53,526 nucleotides of DNA from an uncultured Saccharospirillaceae bacterium (lineage in GTDB: Bacteria > Bacteroidota > Bacteroidia > Flavobacteriales_D > CAJJDF01): positions 1-53,526 of the forward strand of contig CATLPG010000018.1 in NCBI GenBank assembly GCA_950054195.1, read 5' to 3'. Below, in pieces: positions 6,534-14,933 of the stretch (positions within the stretch are counted from its first letter, which is position 1; every line of letters begins with the position of its first letter). Both the position numbers and the translations under genes were made by a program. The notes under the pieces were generated by a model. That model had not been told where the DNA came from. It saw only the letters and a program-made list of their open reading frames with translations, and did no database searches.

Positions 6534-9392
6534 TTGAAAAAAGCTTTTTTATTTTTATTTTTTTTGCTGCTACTTGCTAGCCTCGTAGGTCAAACTCCAA
6601 ATTATGTTAAAGTAGGAGAAAAAGAGTTTGAGGGGAAAGATATTTATTCCTTATATCAAAAGAAAGGCTTATTATATGTAGCGACCAATAAAGGGGTGTA
6701 TAAGCAACATCTAAATACTTTTAATAAATTACCTTCTAATTCTAATATCCAATCTTTTTTTGATATAAAAGAAGATAACTACGGTAGAATATTTTGCAAA
6801 TCCTTAGAAGGGGAGATTTATGAAATTAAAAACGATTCACTAGAACTTTTTTATAAGCTTAAAGACACTTACTTTACGAATTTATTTTATTTCTTTTTTG
6901 ATAAAAAAAACAGATTAATTATTTCAGGAGATAGTATCATTAGAGTTGGGCCAAAGGGAGAAGAAAATTTATTAAATAATTTAGTCACCGATTATACTAA
7001 ACACACAAGTATTTATTATTCACATCGAACGATTAATGACCAACTATTTTTTTCTAGTGCAGTAGATGATCGGTTTGCTTTTTTATATGAAGATGGTCAA
7101 TTGAAAAAAATTGCCTTTGAATTTACCGAAGGTTTTAGAGGAGACATGTTTTTGTATCAACAAAATGGTTCATCTTATATATTTAATCAATCAGGAGATT
7201 ATTATTCACCAACGGGTAGTCATCTTGAAACTAGAATGGAGAAGAACAGTAGTTTTTTTACACTAAAAATGGGAGAGTTACTCGTAACTAGTGAGGTTGG
7301 AGGAGTTAAAATTTATACGTTATCAAAAGACACCTTAAGGCTTTCACATCAATTTTTGCAGAATGAATTTATTTCTTTTGTCTATCAAGACAGAAGCGGG
7401 AGTTTATATTTAGGAACTTTTGGAGATGGAATTTATATTATTCCTTATTACAAGCAGCAAAATATAACATTCGAAGAAACGATTACTGGTCTAACCAAAA
7501 ACAGAGCCCAAAATCCAGTAATATCTACAAACACAAAACAAATTTTTGAATTTTCAGATAATCAACCGAAGGTTATAGCTGTAAATGAAAAAAAAGTAGA
7601 GAATTTAGGTTTCAGTAATATTCCATATGGGAATAGCTTTCAGCAAAGACAAAATTTAATTTATTCGAGTGACTCTTTAAATTTTGGAGCTCTTAAGCAT
7701 ACTTATTTAGCTAATGATAGTTTAATGCTAATAGCTACTAACATAGCTGTTTTAGCGTTACAACCTAAATTTGAACCTCCACTAAAAAACTTTAAACCCT
7801 TTACACAAAACGATAAATACAAACTAAGTAAATATAAAATACCAGATCGTTATTATAAAGTCGCTTATGATAAAAAGAATGAAACAATTTTAGCGGTTAC
7901 TCAAAAAGGTGTTTTAAACTTATTATCGAAAAAACTTTATTTTGTAGAAGGAAGACCGGTTAAAGCTTTCGATATAGAATATTATAATAACCAGTTAATT
8001 TTTTATTTAAGCGAAAAAATAATTTTTGTTAAAGATAAAAAGGTACTTGATAGTTTAACTAGTAAAGACGGTCTAATTGATGGAGATGTTATAAAGTTAC
8101 TAGTAAAAGATGATTTTCTTCATATCCTTACCAATAATGGGTTTCAATCATATGATTTAGCAACTAATAAGTTTTACAACCTAACTAAATCTAAAGGTAA
8201 AGGAGATGAAACAATTTCTTATTTTGAGTTGATTAGCGATGTTTTTTGGTTTTCAACAAAACACGATTTGTATAATGTACCTTTTGATTTGCTAATAAAT
8301 AAAGAAGAGGTAGAATTTAACGTTGAGCGTTTACTTGTTAATGATATATCTGTTGATAATACAAACAATATATACGCTAACAATCAATCTAATTTTCGAT
8401 TTTTTGTTTCCTGTGATGATCTTTTAAAAAGGCAAGATGCTTACTTTAACTACCAACTTAAAGGATTTGATAAGAATGTAAGGAAAATATCAGCACTCAA
8501 TAATGAAATAGCTTATGAGTACTTACCACCAGGAAGGTACCAATTTAACTTATGGTTAACTTACAATAACACATCTTCAAAGTCCTATACCTATAACTTC
8601 AACATATTGAAACCCTTTTACCAACGGTGGTGGTTTTACACGATCATTATTTTGTTACTTGTATTATTATTTTATAGTGTTGCTAAATACAGAATAAACC
8701 AAATAAATAAGAAGAATAAAGAAAGACTAGAAAAGGAGATTTTATCAAAAAACTTATTGGACAGTGAATTAAAAGCTCTGCGTTCACAAATGAACCCCCA
8801 TTTTTTGTTCAACTCACTTAATTCGATACAAAATTTGGTTTTGAAGCAAGATGTTGACTTATCTTATGACTATATCACCATGTTTTCTGAGCTTGTTCGA
8901 AGTACTCTTAATTATTCTGAGCAAGAATTTATTCCTATTGAAAAGGAACTTAGATTTTTGAAAGTGTACCTAGATTTGGAAAAACTCAGATTTAAGGACG
9001 ATTTTGAGTATGAAATCAATTGTTCTGACTCAAAAAGTATTCAAATCCCTTCAATACTCATTCAACCGTTTATAGAAAATTCTCTAAAACATGGTTTGCT
9101 ACATAAAAAAGGTAAGAAAAGAATCGATATCACATTTCAGCTTACGGATGAACTCATTTGTACGATTAGAGATAATGGGATCGGTAGGGAGGCCTCAACA
9201 AAATTTAACCAATCTAATAATGAGGAACACCAATCATTTTCAATGAGTGCAATTGATAAAAGATTAACTATTTTAAGTGAGCAGTATAACGATGTTTTCA
9301 ACTACAACGTTCATGATCTATACGAGGGTGATAACCCCATAGGTACAGAAATCGTTTTAAACCTTCCTTTTAAGAAAAATAATGTCCATTAA
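6534..9392 (+). CDS. LytS-type sensor histidine kinase with extracytoplasmic propeller
   Basis: Membrane sensor kinase of 952 residues. It has an N-terminal signal peptide (MKKAFLFLFFLLLLASLVGQ), a long extracytoplasmic region with two-component-regulator propeller-type repeats to about residue 600, and a Y_Y_Y-like beta domain at about 625-690 (YEYLPPGRYQFNLWL). One membrane helix follows at about 698-717, then a coiled linker and a His_kinase (LytS/YehU) domain with phospho-acceptor His756 in RSQMNPHFLFNSLNSIQ. The ATP-binding N box lies near 846-853 (IENSLKHG) and a DNGIG G box follows. The start is TTG at 6534, chosen because it gives a complete signal peptide. The LytTR regulator 65 bases downstream is the evident partner. 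The stimulus is unknown, perhaps a glycan or cell-surface signal. Confidence 0.92.
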   Translation: MKKAFLFLFFLLLLASLVGQTPNYVKVGEKEFEGKDIYSLYQKKGLLYVATNKGVYKQHLNTFNKLPSNSNIQSFFDIKEDNYGRIFCKSLEGEIYEIKNDSLELFYKLKDTYFTNLFYFFFDKKNRLIISGDSIIRVGPKGEENLLNNLVTDYTKHTSIYYSHRTINDQLFFSSAVDDRFAFLYEDGQLKKIAFEFTEGFRGDMFLYQQNGSSYIFNQSGDYYSPTGSHLETRMEKNSSFFTLKMGELLVTSEVGGVKIYTLSKDTLRLSHQFLQNEFISFVYQDRSGSLYLGTFGDGIYIIPYYKQQNITFEETITGLTKNRAQNPVISTNTKQIFEFSDNQPKVIAVNEKKVENLGFSNIPYGNSFQQRQNLIYSSDSLNFGALKHTYLANDSLMLIATNIAVLALQPKFEPPLKNFKPFTQNDKYKLSKYKIPDRYYKVAYDKKNETILAVTQKGVLNLLSKKLYFVEGRPVKAFDIEYYNNQLIFYLSEKIIFVKDKKVLDSLTSKDGLIDGDVIKLLVKDDFLHILTNNGFQSYDLATNKFYNLTKSKGKGDETISYFELISDVFWFSTKHDLYNVPFDLLINKEEVEFNVERLLVNDISVDNTNNIYANNQSNFRFFVSCDDLLKRQDAYFNYQLKGFDKNVRKISALNNEIAYEYLPPGRYQFNLWLTYNNTSSKSYTYNFNILKPFYQRWWFYTIIILLLVLLFYSVAKYRINQINKKNKERLEKEILSKNLLDSELKALRSQMNPHFLFNSLNSIQNLVLKQDVDLSYDYITMFSELVRSTLNYSEQEFIPIEKELRFLKVYLDLEKLRFKDDFEYEINCSDSKSIQIPSILIQPFIENSLKHGLLHKKGKKRIDITFQLTDELICTIRDNGIGREASTKFNQSNNEEHQSFSMSAIDKRLTILSEQYNDVFNYNVHDLYEGDNPIGTEIVLNLPFKKNNVH

Positions 9393-9417
9393 TTAATTCA
9401 GAGATTCCATTAGTTAA
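9385..9417 (+). promoter_or_regulatory. tandem LytTR-type sites before the response-regulator gene
   Basis: Direct repeats TCCATTAATTAA (9385-9396) and TCCATTAGTTAA (9406-9417) differ at one base. They start exactly 21 bases apart, two helical turns, which is the spacing of LytTR-family binding sites. The first copy covers the kinase stop codon. TCCATTAGT fits the published LytTR pattern [TA][AC][CA]GTTN[AG][TG] except for A in place of G. This suggests that the regulator controls its own gene. Confidence 0.6.
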
Positions 9418-9457
9418 CTTTATGTAGTAACAAGTAAGTAAGATTTTACATTTACAT

Positions 9458-10216
9458 ATGTCTATAAAAACAGTAATCGTTGATGATGAACTTGATGCCG
9501 TTGAGGTGATGAGTATGCTTTTATCCAAATCAACAAAAGAAACTGAGATTGTTGGAGTAGCATCTAGCGTTAGGGAAGCAGTTGAAGTTATTAATCAAAC
9601 ACAACCTGATGTCGTCTTTTTAGATGTTGAAATGCCAGAACTTCCTGGTTATGAGTTGATCCAATTCTTCGAAGAAGTAGAGTTTGATATTGTATTTGTA
9701 ACAGCTTACGACCAGTATGCAATAAAAGCTTTCGAAATCAATGCGATAGATTATCTTTTAAAGCCAATTAACAGAGGCAAGCTGGATCAAACACTAGAAA
9801 AAGTAACAGATACAATAAAATTAAAGCAGCAGTACCACAAGTATAAAAAGCTGATTGAAAGTCTTTCATCTAACCAAGAGGTGAAAATTACGCTAAATGA
9901 AGTAGGTAAAAAACGGGTAGTAAATCTGGATTCAATAATAGCAGTAGAAGCAGAAGGGACTTATTCAAAAGTATATACACTAGAAAATGAAAAACCTATT
10001 CTTGTTAGTAAAAATATAGGAGCATTTGAAAGCTATTTTCCAAGCAATAACTTGTTTTTTCGTTCGCACAAATCTTGGTATATCAACAAAAACCATATTC
10101 TTTCTTATGCTAAAACAAAAGGGGTTATTGAACTTTCCAATCACGTCACAGCTAAATTATCCAAATACAAAAAAGGGGAATTAGAAGCTTTTACCAATAA
10201 AAAAATAAAGAAATAA
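9458..10216 (+). CDS. LytTR-family response regulator
   Basis: Cytoplasmic transcription factor of 252 residues. The N-terminal receiver domain (about 1-120) has the acidic pocket VDDE at 8-11 and phospho-acceptor Asp56 in FLDVEMPELPG, the switch Thr in FVTAYDQYA, and the conserved Lys in YLLKPI. The C-terminal LytTR DNA-binding domain (about 145-245) includes the IIAVEAEGTYSKVY and FRSHKSWYINKNHI segments. The linked LytS-type kinase upstream is its expected phosphodonor. LytTR regulators bind pairs of direct repeats about 21 bases apart. Such pairs occur before this gene and before the next two genes, so the four genes probably form one signalling module. Confidence 0.95.
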   Translation: MSIKTVIVDDELDAVEVMSMLLSKSTKETEIVGVASSVREAVEVINQTQPDVVFLDVEMPELPGYELIQFFEEVEFDIVFVTAYDQYAIKAFEINAIDYLLKPINRGKLDQTLEKVTDTIKLKQQYHKYKKLIESLSSNQEVKITLNEVGKKRVVNLDSIIAVEAEGTYSKVYTLENEKPILVSKNIGAFESYFPSNNLFFRSHKSWYINKNHILSYAKTKGVIELSNHVTAKLSKYKKGELEAFTNKKIKK

Positions 10217-10310
10217 GAAAGTCAAAAGAATAATTACTTTTAAAGGTTTCCATTTAATACTAGAATAACCACGTAATGGCGATCAAAACTCAGTATTTAC
10301 TAATTACAAT

Positions 10311-10364
10311 ATCAATAGTTAAATTTTTTTGTCCATTAGTTTATCGTTTTAGCTCATTCATTCA
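10311..10364 (+). promoter_or_regulatory. LytTR-type repeat array before the 442-residue secreted protein
   Basis: The central copy TCCATTAGTTTA (10332-10343) has weaker copies exactly 21 bases to either side: ATCAATAGTTAA at 10311-10322 (8 of 12 matches) and CTCATTCATTCA at 10353-10364 (7 of 12). The array ends 57 bases before the start codon. The phase shared with the repeats at 9385 and 11810 is the main evidence. Confidence 0.5.
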
Positions 10365-10420
10365 TATAATTTGTCTGATGCTTTACGCTAGACTTTCTTT
10401 AGAGAAATTAAAATACACTT

Positions 10421-11749
10421 ATGAATATTAAAAGTATCTTACTCGTATCCGTAACCATGTTTTTTGCTGTACAGCCAGCAAATGCCCAAAAGTGGAAAGA
10501 AAAGCTTAAGGCTGCAAAGGAAAAAATGAATGCTTCTCTGGATGGGGGAGCAAGCAATAATAAAGATTATAGCTCAGATTATGAAGGTGTTGTGTTTGAG
10601 GATATGATGACTTATGTCGATGCATGGGACGGTAAAAAAAATGTTAAACATAGTTTTTGGAGCTCAAAAGACAATAAATACTACAGAAAAGATCCTGTGA
10701 ACATAATTGTTAAGAAAGATGGAGACTCTTATCAACAATTCGCAATAGATAATAGAAAATTTGGACCAATAAAAAATGACGACTCAGATAAAGTGATCGG
10801 CTTTAAAGGAATAACATCTGGCAGGAAATTGTATTTAAATGAGAATACAATAGTTACGTATGCTACGAATGATGAAGGAAAAATTTTCATAGCTTCTGTA
10901 TTGGGAGAAAAACAGCCAATGAGTAAACTAGTTGCTGAGATTGAAGCGTATCAAAAGTATACTTCAACAATTATTAATAAAGATGTAGCTTCTGCAAATG
11001 CAGAAAGAAAGAGAATAGCGGAGGAAAAGGCAGCCGATAGAAAGGCAAAGTATGGCTTACACGACAAGGATATCAAGTCAGCGAAGGTTATTATTAAGCT
11101 ACCTAAAGAAAACGGCAACTTTATGTCTGTAAATTTTGATATTGAAACAACACTTACGGATGGAACGGTCATAACAACAGCTAACCAAGGATTTTATGAG
11201 GATTATGAAATAAATAAAAATTATAAGACTGATTTCAATGGAAATTTGGAGTCTGGATTTATAAAAGGAGATGCTGTAGAAGTATCAATAGTATCTAAGC
11301 ACAACAATAATATTAAAGCAAATGCAAGTGAAGCATTAAGTTATAACAAAGGACCCGTGTTTTATTTGTACGGAAGAGGATGGAGCGGTTCTGCAGGCGA
11401 AGATGGAGAGGATGTGGAAATAGAAATAAAGCAAGAAAAGCATGGTGTAACTGGAAAGCCAGTGTTAAGGGTTAAATTAACTAGTACAGCTGATCGTGCT
11501 AAATTAAAAGAGTTTTCTTTAGAACCAACAGCAAGCATGGTAGTGAAAACTTATGGAGGTAAAGGAGGCAAAGCAGATGGTAGACCCTATGATGGAGGTG
11601 ATGGAGGTGATATTATCGTTTATAAAGATCCAAGTGTACAGTCATTTAGGATAAAATATGACGTTAAAGGAGGGGCACCAGGTGGTATTTCTGCAAATTA
11701 TGGTAGAGACGGTGAATATCGTGAAGTAAAACAAAAGGTATCTTTTTAG
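10421..11749 (+). CDS. secreted protein of unknown function with glycine-rich C-terminus
   Basis: 442 residues, not recognised. A signal peptide is clear (MNIKSILLVSVTMFFAVQPA then NAQ). The mature start is a lysine-rich amphipathic helix. The middle is mixed, with a charged helix near 195-215 (ERKRIAEEKAADRKAKYG). The end is rich in glycine: YGRGWSGSAGEDGEDVEIEI, then YGGKGGKADGRPYDGGDGGD near 378-397, and a further GGAPGGISANYGRDG. No lipobox and no T9SS tail are visible. A LytTR-type repeat array lies upstream and a strong terminator downstream, so it forms a single-gene unit. It is probably a target of the adjacent LytS/LytTR pair, exported to the periplasm or outer membrane. Confidence 0.85.
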   Translation: MNIKSILLVSVTMFFAVQPANAQKWKEKLKAAKEKMNASLDGGASNNKDYSSDYEGVVFEDMMTYVDAWDGKKNVKHSFWSSKDNKYYRKDPVNIIVKKDGDSYQQFAIDNRKFGPIKNDDSDKVIGFKGITSGRKLYLNENTIVTYATNDEGKIFIASVLGEKQPMSKLVAEIEAYQKYTSTIINKDVASANAERKRIAEEKAADRKAKYGLHDKDIKSAKVIIKLPKENGNFMSVNFDIETTLTDGTVITTANQGFYEDYEINKNYKTDFNGNLESGFIKGDAVEVSIVSKHNNNIKANASEALSYNKGPVFYLYGRGWSGSAGEDGEDVEIEIKQEKHGVTGKPVLRVKLTSTADRAKLKEFSLEPTASMVVKTYGGKGGKADGRPYDGGDGGDIIVYKDPSVQSFRIKYDVKGGAPGGISANYGRDGEYREVKQKVSF

Positions 11750-11776
11750 TACGATCAATATTTTCGTGCTTTATAA

Positions 11777-11806
11777 GCCACTAATTAACCAATTAGTGGC
11801 TTTTTT
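11777..11806 (+). terminator. intrinsic terminator after the 442-residue gene
   Basis: Perfect 10-base stem GCCACTAATT / AATTAGTGGC with loop AACC, followed by six T, 27 bases after the stop codon. Confidence 0.92.
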
Positions 11807-11809
11807 ATG

Positions 11810-11842
11810 TCCATTAGTTCCCTTAATTGTACCATTGGTCTA
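11810..11842 (+). promoter_or_regulatory. tandem LytTR-type sites before the LamG/beta-helix gene
   Basis: TCCATTAGTTCC at 11810-11821 and ACCATTGGTCTA at 11831-11842 start exactly 21 bases apart and share 8 of 12 bases, including CATT. A -7-like TACTTTTA follows at 11872-11879. The site begins 4 bases after the preceding terminator and 95 bases before the start codon. Confidence 0.55.
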
Positions 11843-11904
11843 TTAGATTAATAAACACACATTTTCTATCCTACTTTTAGTTCGAATTAATAAAATTTTA
11901 ATAA

Positions 11905-14091
11905 ATGAAAAAAGTATTACTTTCTGCGGCATTGCTTTGCGGATTATCCTCTATTTCAAATGCTCAAGTCTCTAATGGCTTACTAGCTCACTATCGTTTT
12001 GACGGAAATGTAAATGACTCATATAACAGTAATGATGGATCTTTGGTTGGTACAACTGTAAGCTATGTTACCGACAGGCATGGGAACATAAATAGCTGTA
12101 TCTCATTTAATTCAAACGCATATGTGAACTTACCTACTGGATTAAGTGATAGTCCAGAAAGATCAATCTCTCTTTGGTTTATTACTTCAGAGCCAGGAGG
12201 TTTGATAGGTCATAACGATGGACCAGGAACTTATGCGCCCATCTTATATATTGGAGAAGATGAAAGGTTGCATGGAAAATATTGGGATGGTAGCCAAGGA
12301 AGTGTAAGCCAAACGAACTATGTTTTAACAGACTCCTTATGGCATCATGTAGTGATAACTGGAGATAACAGTGGTCAAAAATTATATTTAGATAATCAAT
12401 TAATAGGTACTACTACAGTGCCTATATCTACTGATGCTTTTCCAAATACTAATATTGGCATAGTGGATGCAACGAACTGGCCATCGCCTCCTTCAAATAA
12501 TAATATTAAAGGGGCTATTGATGATGTTAGATTATATGATACTGTGATAGACCCAACAACGATTGATTTAATTCAAAATACTCCCGCTTGGACACCTCCT
12601 GCTTATCCATATGCTTCTAACATTGTATACGTAAATCCAAACGCTACAGGAAATAATAACGGAGCCTCATGGGCAGACGCCTTTACAGATCCACAAGATG
12701 CTTTCTTTAGCACGGTAGATGGTAACGAGGTTTGGATTGCTCAAGGAGAGTATAAAAGAAATACAACCGATAGATTTGTAACCTTTGGATGGTTAACTGA
12801 TTCCATAAAAGTATATGGTGGTTTTTCTGGTAATGGAACAGAAACATCAATTAATGAGAGGGATTGGGATTTATATCCAACAATTTTTAGTGGAGATATA
12901 GGTTTAGTAGGTGATACTAGTGATAACTCTTATACTGTTTTTTCAGGACCGTTTGGCTCTTCTTCTGATGTTATAAATTATTCTTATATCGATGGAATTA
13001 AAATAACAGGTGGTTCTGCAGATGGCGGTAATTATCCTAATTTTGAATCCGTAGGAGGAGGAATAGATGTTAATGATTATGTTACACACGTTGTATTAAA
13101 TAATATTGAGTTTTACGATAATTATGCTATCCAAGGAGGTGCTATGTCATTTGTTAATGAGGCAGGACCTAGTGATATGAGAATTGAACTAAACAATATC
13201 ATAGCTCACGATAACTCAGGTAGATCTTCGGTAGTTGGTCACTTTAGAGCATTTAGTGGAAGACAAATAGATTTAACTATTACAAACTCCCTTTTTCATA
13301 ATAATTATGCTTTGAATTCCCTAAATGGTCAAACTCAAGATTTTGGAACTGTGTTATTTGTTGGTGCTAACAGTACAAACTTTGATTTTAAGTTTATCAA
13401 TAATACAGTTGCTAACAACAGTTATGGTGATCAACATGACTCATGGGGAGTATTAAGATGTTACAATCTAAACTCAACAACATCAATGGTAGCTCAAAAT
13501 AATATTTTTTATGGTAATGGTAATGGAAATGGAGTAAATAGTATAATGGATATCACTGATATGGGGGCTAGTTTAACCAAGCGTCCTTTTGATAATGTAA
13601 CCCTAAGAAATAATATACTTGAAAATGGACATAATATTGATTCAGCAATAGATATAAATAACTCTACAAATGATCCGTTATTTAATGATCCGTCTAATGA
13701 TGATTTTAGCTTGTCAGCGGGTTCACCTGCTATAGATTCTGGCTCATTAGTTGGCGTACAGTCTTGGGTGCCGATAGTTGATATATTAGGGAACGATAGA
13801 GTGTCAGGAAATGCAGTTGATAGAGGAGCTTATGAATATGGTTCGCAAGTTTCAAGTATAGAAATTACAACCAAATCAGACATCGTTTTATATCCAAACC
13901 CAGCCGTTGAGGCATTTTCAATTAAAGCTGATCAACCAATCAACCGAGTGAATATTTATTCAACTACAGGTCAGTTAGTAATATCAGAAACGAAATCAAA
14001 CATATCAATTGAAAGCTTAAATACTGGCTTATATCACGTAGAGATAGTAACAGGTCAAAAAACAACAATCAAAAAGCTTGTAAAAAATTAA
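11905..14091 (+). CDS. secreted LamG + beta-helix protein with T9SS sorting tail
   Basis: Exported surface or extracellular protein of 728 residues. It has a signal peptide (MKKVLLSAALLCGLSSISNA) and a concanavalin/LamG-type sugar-binding fold at about 25-220 (HYRFDGNVNDSYNSNDG; RSISLWF; LWHHVVIT; AIDDVRLYD). From about 240 to 640 it resembles a right-handed beta-helix of the pectin-lyase type (YVNPNATGNNNGASWADAF, many N-rich turns, AGSPAIDSG, GNDRVSG, DRGAYEYG). The C-terminal T9SS type A sorting domain begins at about 655 (YPNPAVEAFSIKAD ... GLYHVEIVTGQ). The domains suggest binding to or degrading polysaccharide, but no catalytic residues could be identified. LytTR-type repeats upstream tie it to the adjacent two-component system. 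Confidence 0.92.
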   Translation: MKKVLLSAALLCGLSSISNAQVSNGLLAHYRFDGNVNDSYNSNDGSLVGTTVSYVTDRHGNINSCISFNSNAYVNLPTGLSDSPERSISLWFITSEPGGLIGHNDGPGTYAPILYIGEDERLHGKYWDGSQGSVSQTNYVLTDSLWHHVVITGDNSGQKLYLDNQLIGTTTVPISTDAFPNTNIGIVDATNWPSPPSNNNIKGAIDDVRLYDTVIDPTTIDLIQNTPAWTPPAYPYASNIVYVNPNATGNNNGASWADAFTDPQDAFFSTVDGNEVWIAQGEYKRNTTDRFVTFGWLTDSIKVYGGFSGNGTETSINERDWDLYPTIFSGDIGLVGDTSDNSYTVFSGPFGSSSDVINYSYIDGIKITGGSADGGNYPNFESVGGGIDVNDYVTHVVLNNIEFYDNYAIQGGAMSFVNEAGPSDMRIELNNIIAHDNSGRSSVVGHFRAFSGRQIDLTITNSLFHNNYALNSLNGQTQDFGTVLFVGANSTNFDFKFINNTVANNSYGDQHDSWGVLRCYNLNSTTSMVAQNNIFYGNGNGNGVNSIMDITDMGASLTKRPFDNVTLRNNILENGHNIDSAIDINNSTNDPLFNDPSNDDFSLSAGSPAIDSGSLVGVQSWVPIVDILGNDRVSGNAVDRGAYEYGSQVSSIEITTKSDIVLYPNPAVEAFSIKADQPINRVNIYSTTGQLVISETKSNISIESLNTGLYHVEIVTGQKTTIKKLVKN

Positions 14092-14134
14092 TTTGTTTTA
14101 GATCAAGTAGTTTACTTGTCTATTTTGATTGATT

Positions 14135-14161
14135 AAAGCCTCTCATTTGAGAGGCTTTTTT
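14135..14161 (+). terminator. intrinsic terminator after the LamG/beta-helix gene (possibly bidirectional)
   Basis: Stem AAAGCCTCTC / GAGAGGCTTT with loop ATTT and a T run. The T run touches the stop codon of the convergent DUF1361 gene, so the hairpin could serve both strands, although the minus-strand T tract is weak. It is nearly the same as the tRNA-Asp terminator. Confidence 0.85.
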
Positions 14162-14801
14162 AGTTTGATACAGTTTCTTTATTTATGGTTAAATGATAAC
14201 TATAATACACCGATCCAATCAACAACCCAAATAAAAGTGTAAAACCTCCAGCTTCAAATAACATCTTTTTAGATTGAAAAATATGGACAATATCAACAAA
14301 TAGTCCTTTAGGGTTTGTAACTATATCCCAACTGTTCCACCGTAGTATTCTGCCTAAGTAGATGCCAAATCCTGAAAGTAAAATGAGGTTAATTAGAATA
14401 ACATTACTAATTAACCTATTAAAAAATTGATGTAATACTTGGTGCACTTTCTTTAGGGAAAGAGTAGCTAGCATAAAACCAGCGACAGAAAACATAGTTA
14501 ATAAGCTTAAATCAATCCAAAAAGTAGGCGATGTTCTATGAGGAAGATGAACAAAATCTGTGATAAGGTATGGGGCATTAGGAAAAAAGGCCAGCCATAT
14601 TCCTCCATAGGCCAATAGCTTCCATTTAGATTTGGAAACATCCATTTTAAGAGAAATACCATAGGGTATAAAAGCCAAGAATAAATTCCATATCAAAAAG
14701 ATATATGTTATTCTTCCAGTGTGTTGTACTCTAAATCCTAATAAGATAATACAAATGACAGATAAGATTAAAATAGCAATTGTTTGCTTTGATTTATTCA
14801 T
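14160..14801 (-). CDS. DUF1361 membrane protein
   Basis: Inner-membrane protein of 213 residues with about six hydrophobic helices. Family marks are WLAFFPNAPYLITDFVHLPH and GFGIYLGRILRWNSWD, which fit DUF1361 closely. It is the last gene of a minus-strand set running from the Coq4-like gene at 17377, and starts 12 bases after the 39-residue membrane protein. No function is known for DUF1361. Its place here suggests it works with the DUF4173 protein and the other membrane proteins of this cluster. Confidence 0.85.
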   Translation of the reverse strand: MNKSKQTIAILILSVICIILLGFRVQHTGRITYIFLIWNLFLAFIPYGISLKMDVSKSKWKLLAYGGIWLAFFPNAPYLITDFVHLPHRTSPTFWIDLSLLTMFSVAGFMLATLSLKKVHQVLHQFFNRLISNVILINLILLSGFGIYLGRILRWNSWDIVTNPKGLFVDIVHIFQSKKMLFEAGGFTLLFGLLIGSVYYSYHLTINKETVSN

Positions 14802-14813
14802 TTAGGTTAAGTT

Positions 14814-14933
14814 TTAATTAATAGCTGAAAAGTCATGAGGCAGTGTAAGAACAAACATGATTAGAAAGTAAAAAAAACATACTAGTATAGTTCCGATTGC
14901 AATAAGTATAATACGTTTGACTTCTTTATTCAT
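14814..14933 (-). CDS. 39-residue single-span membrane protein
   Basis: Small protein read from an ATG at 14931-14933 to a TAA at 14814-14816. It has a basic N-terminus (MNKEVKR), one hydrophobic helix at about residues 8-31 and a short polar tail (PHDFSAIN). Its start codon lies inside the end of the upstream DUF4173 gene: ATGAATAA is shared, an 8-base overlap in a different frame, the arrangement of translationally coupled genes. It also fills the space between the DUF4173 and DUF1361 genes exactly, leaving 12 bases. The positively charged N-terminus predicts a cytoplasmic N-terminus. Function is unknown; a small subunit or regulator of a neighbouring membrane protein is a reasonable guess. 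Confidence 0.65.
   Translation of the reverse strand: MNKEVKRIILIAIGTILVCFFYFLIMFVLTLPHDFSAIN

Noticed and set aside
9447-9454. TACATTTA as -7 element of the response-regulator gene
   Set aside because: It is only 3 bases from the ATG; the resulting transcript would lack the start codon. TAACTTTA at 9414-9421 is a more plausible but still imperfect alternative.
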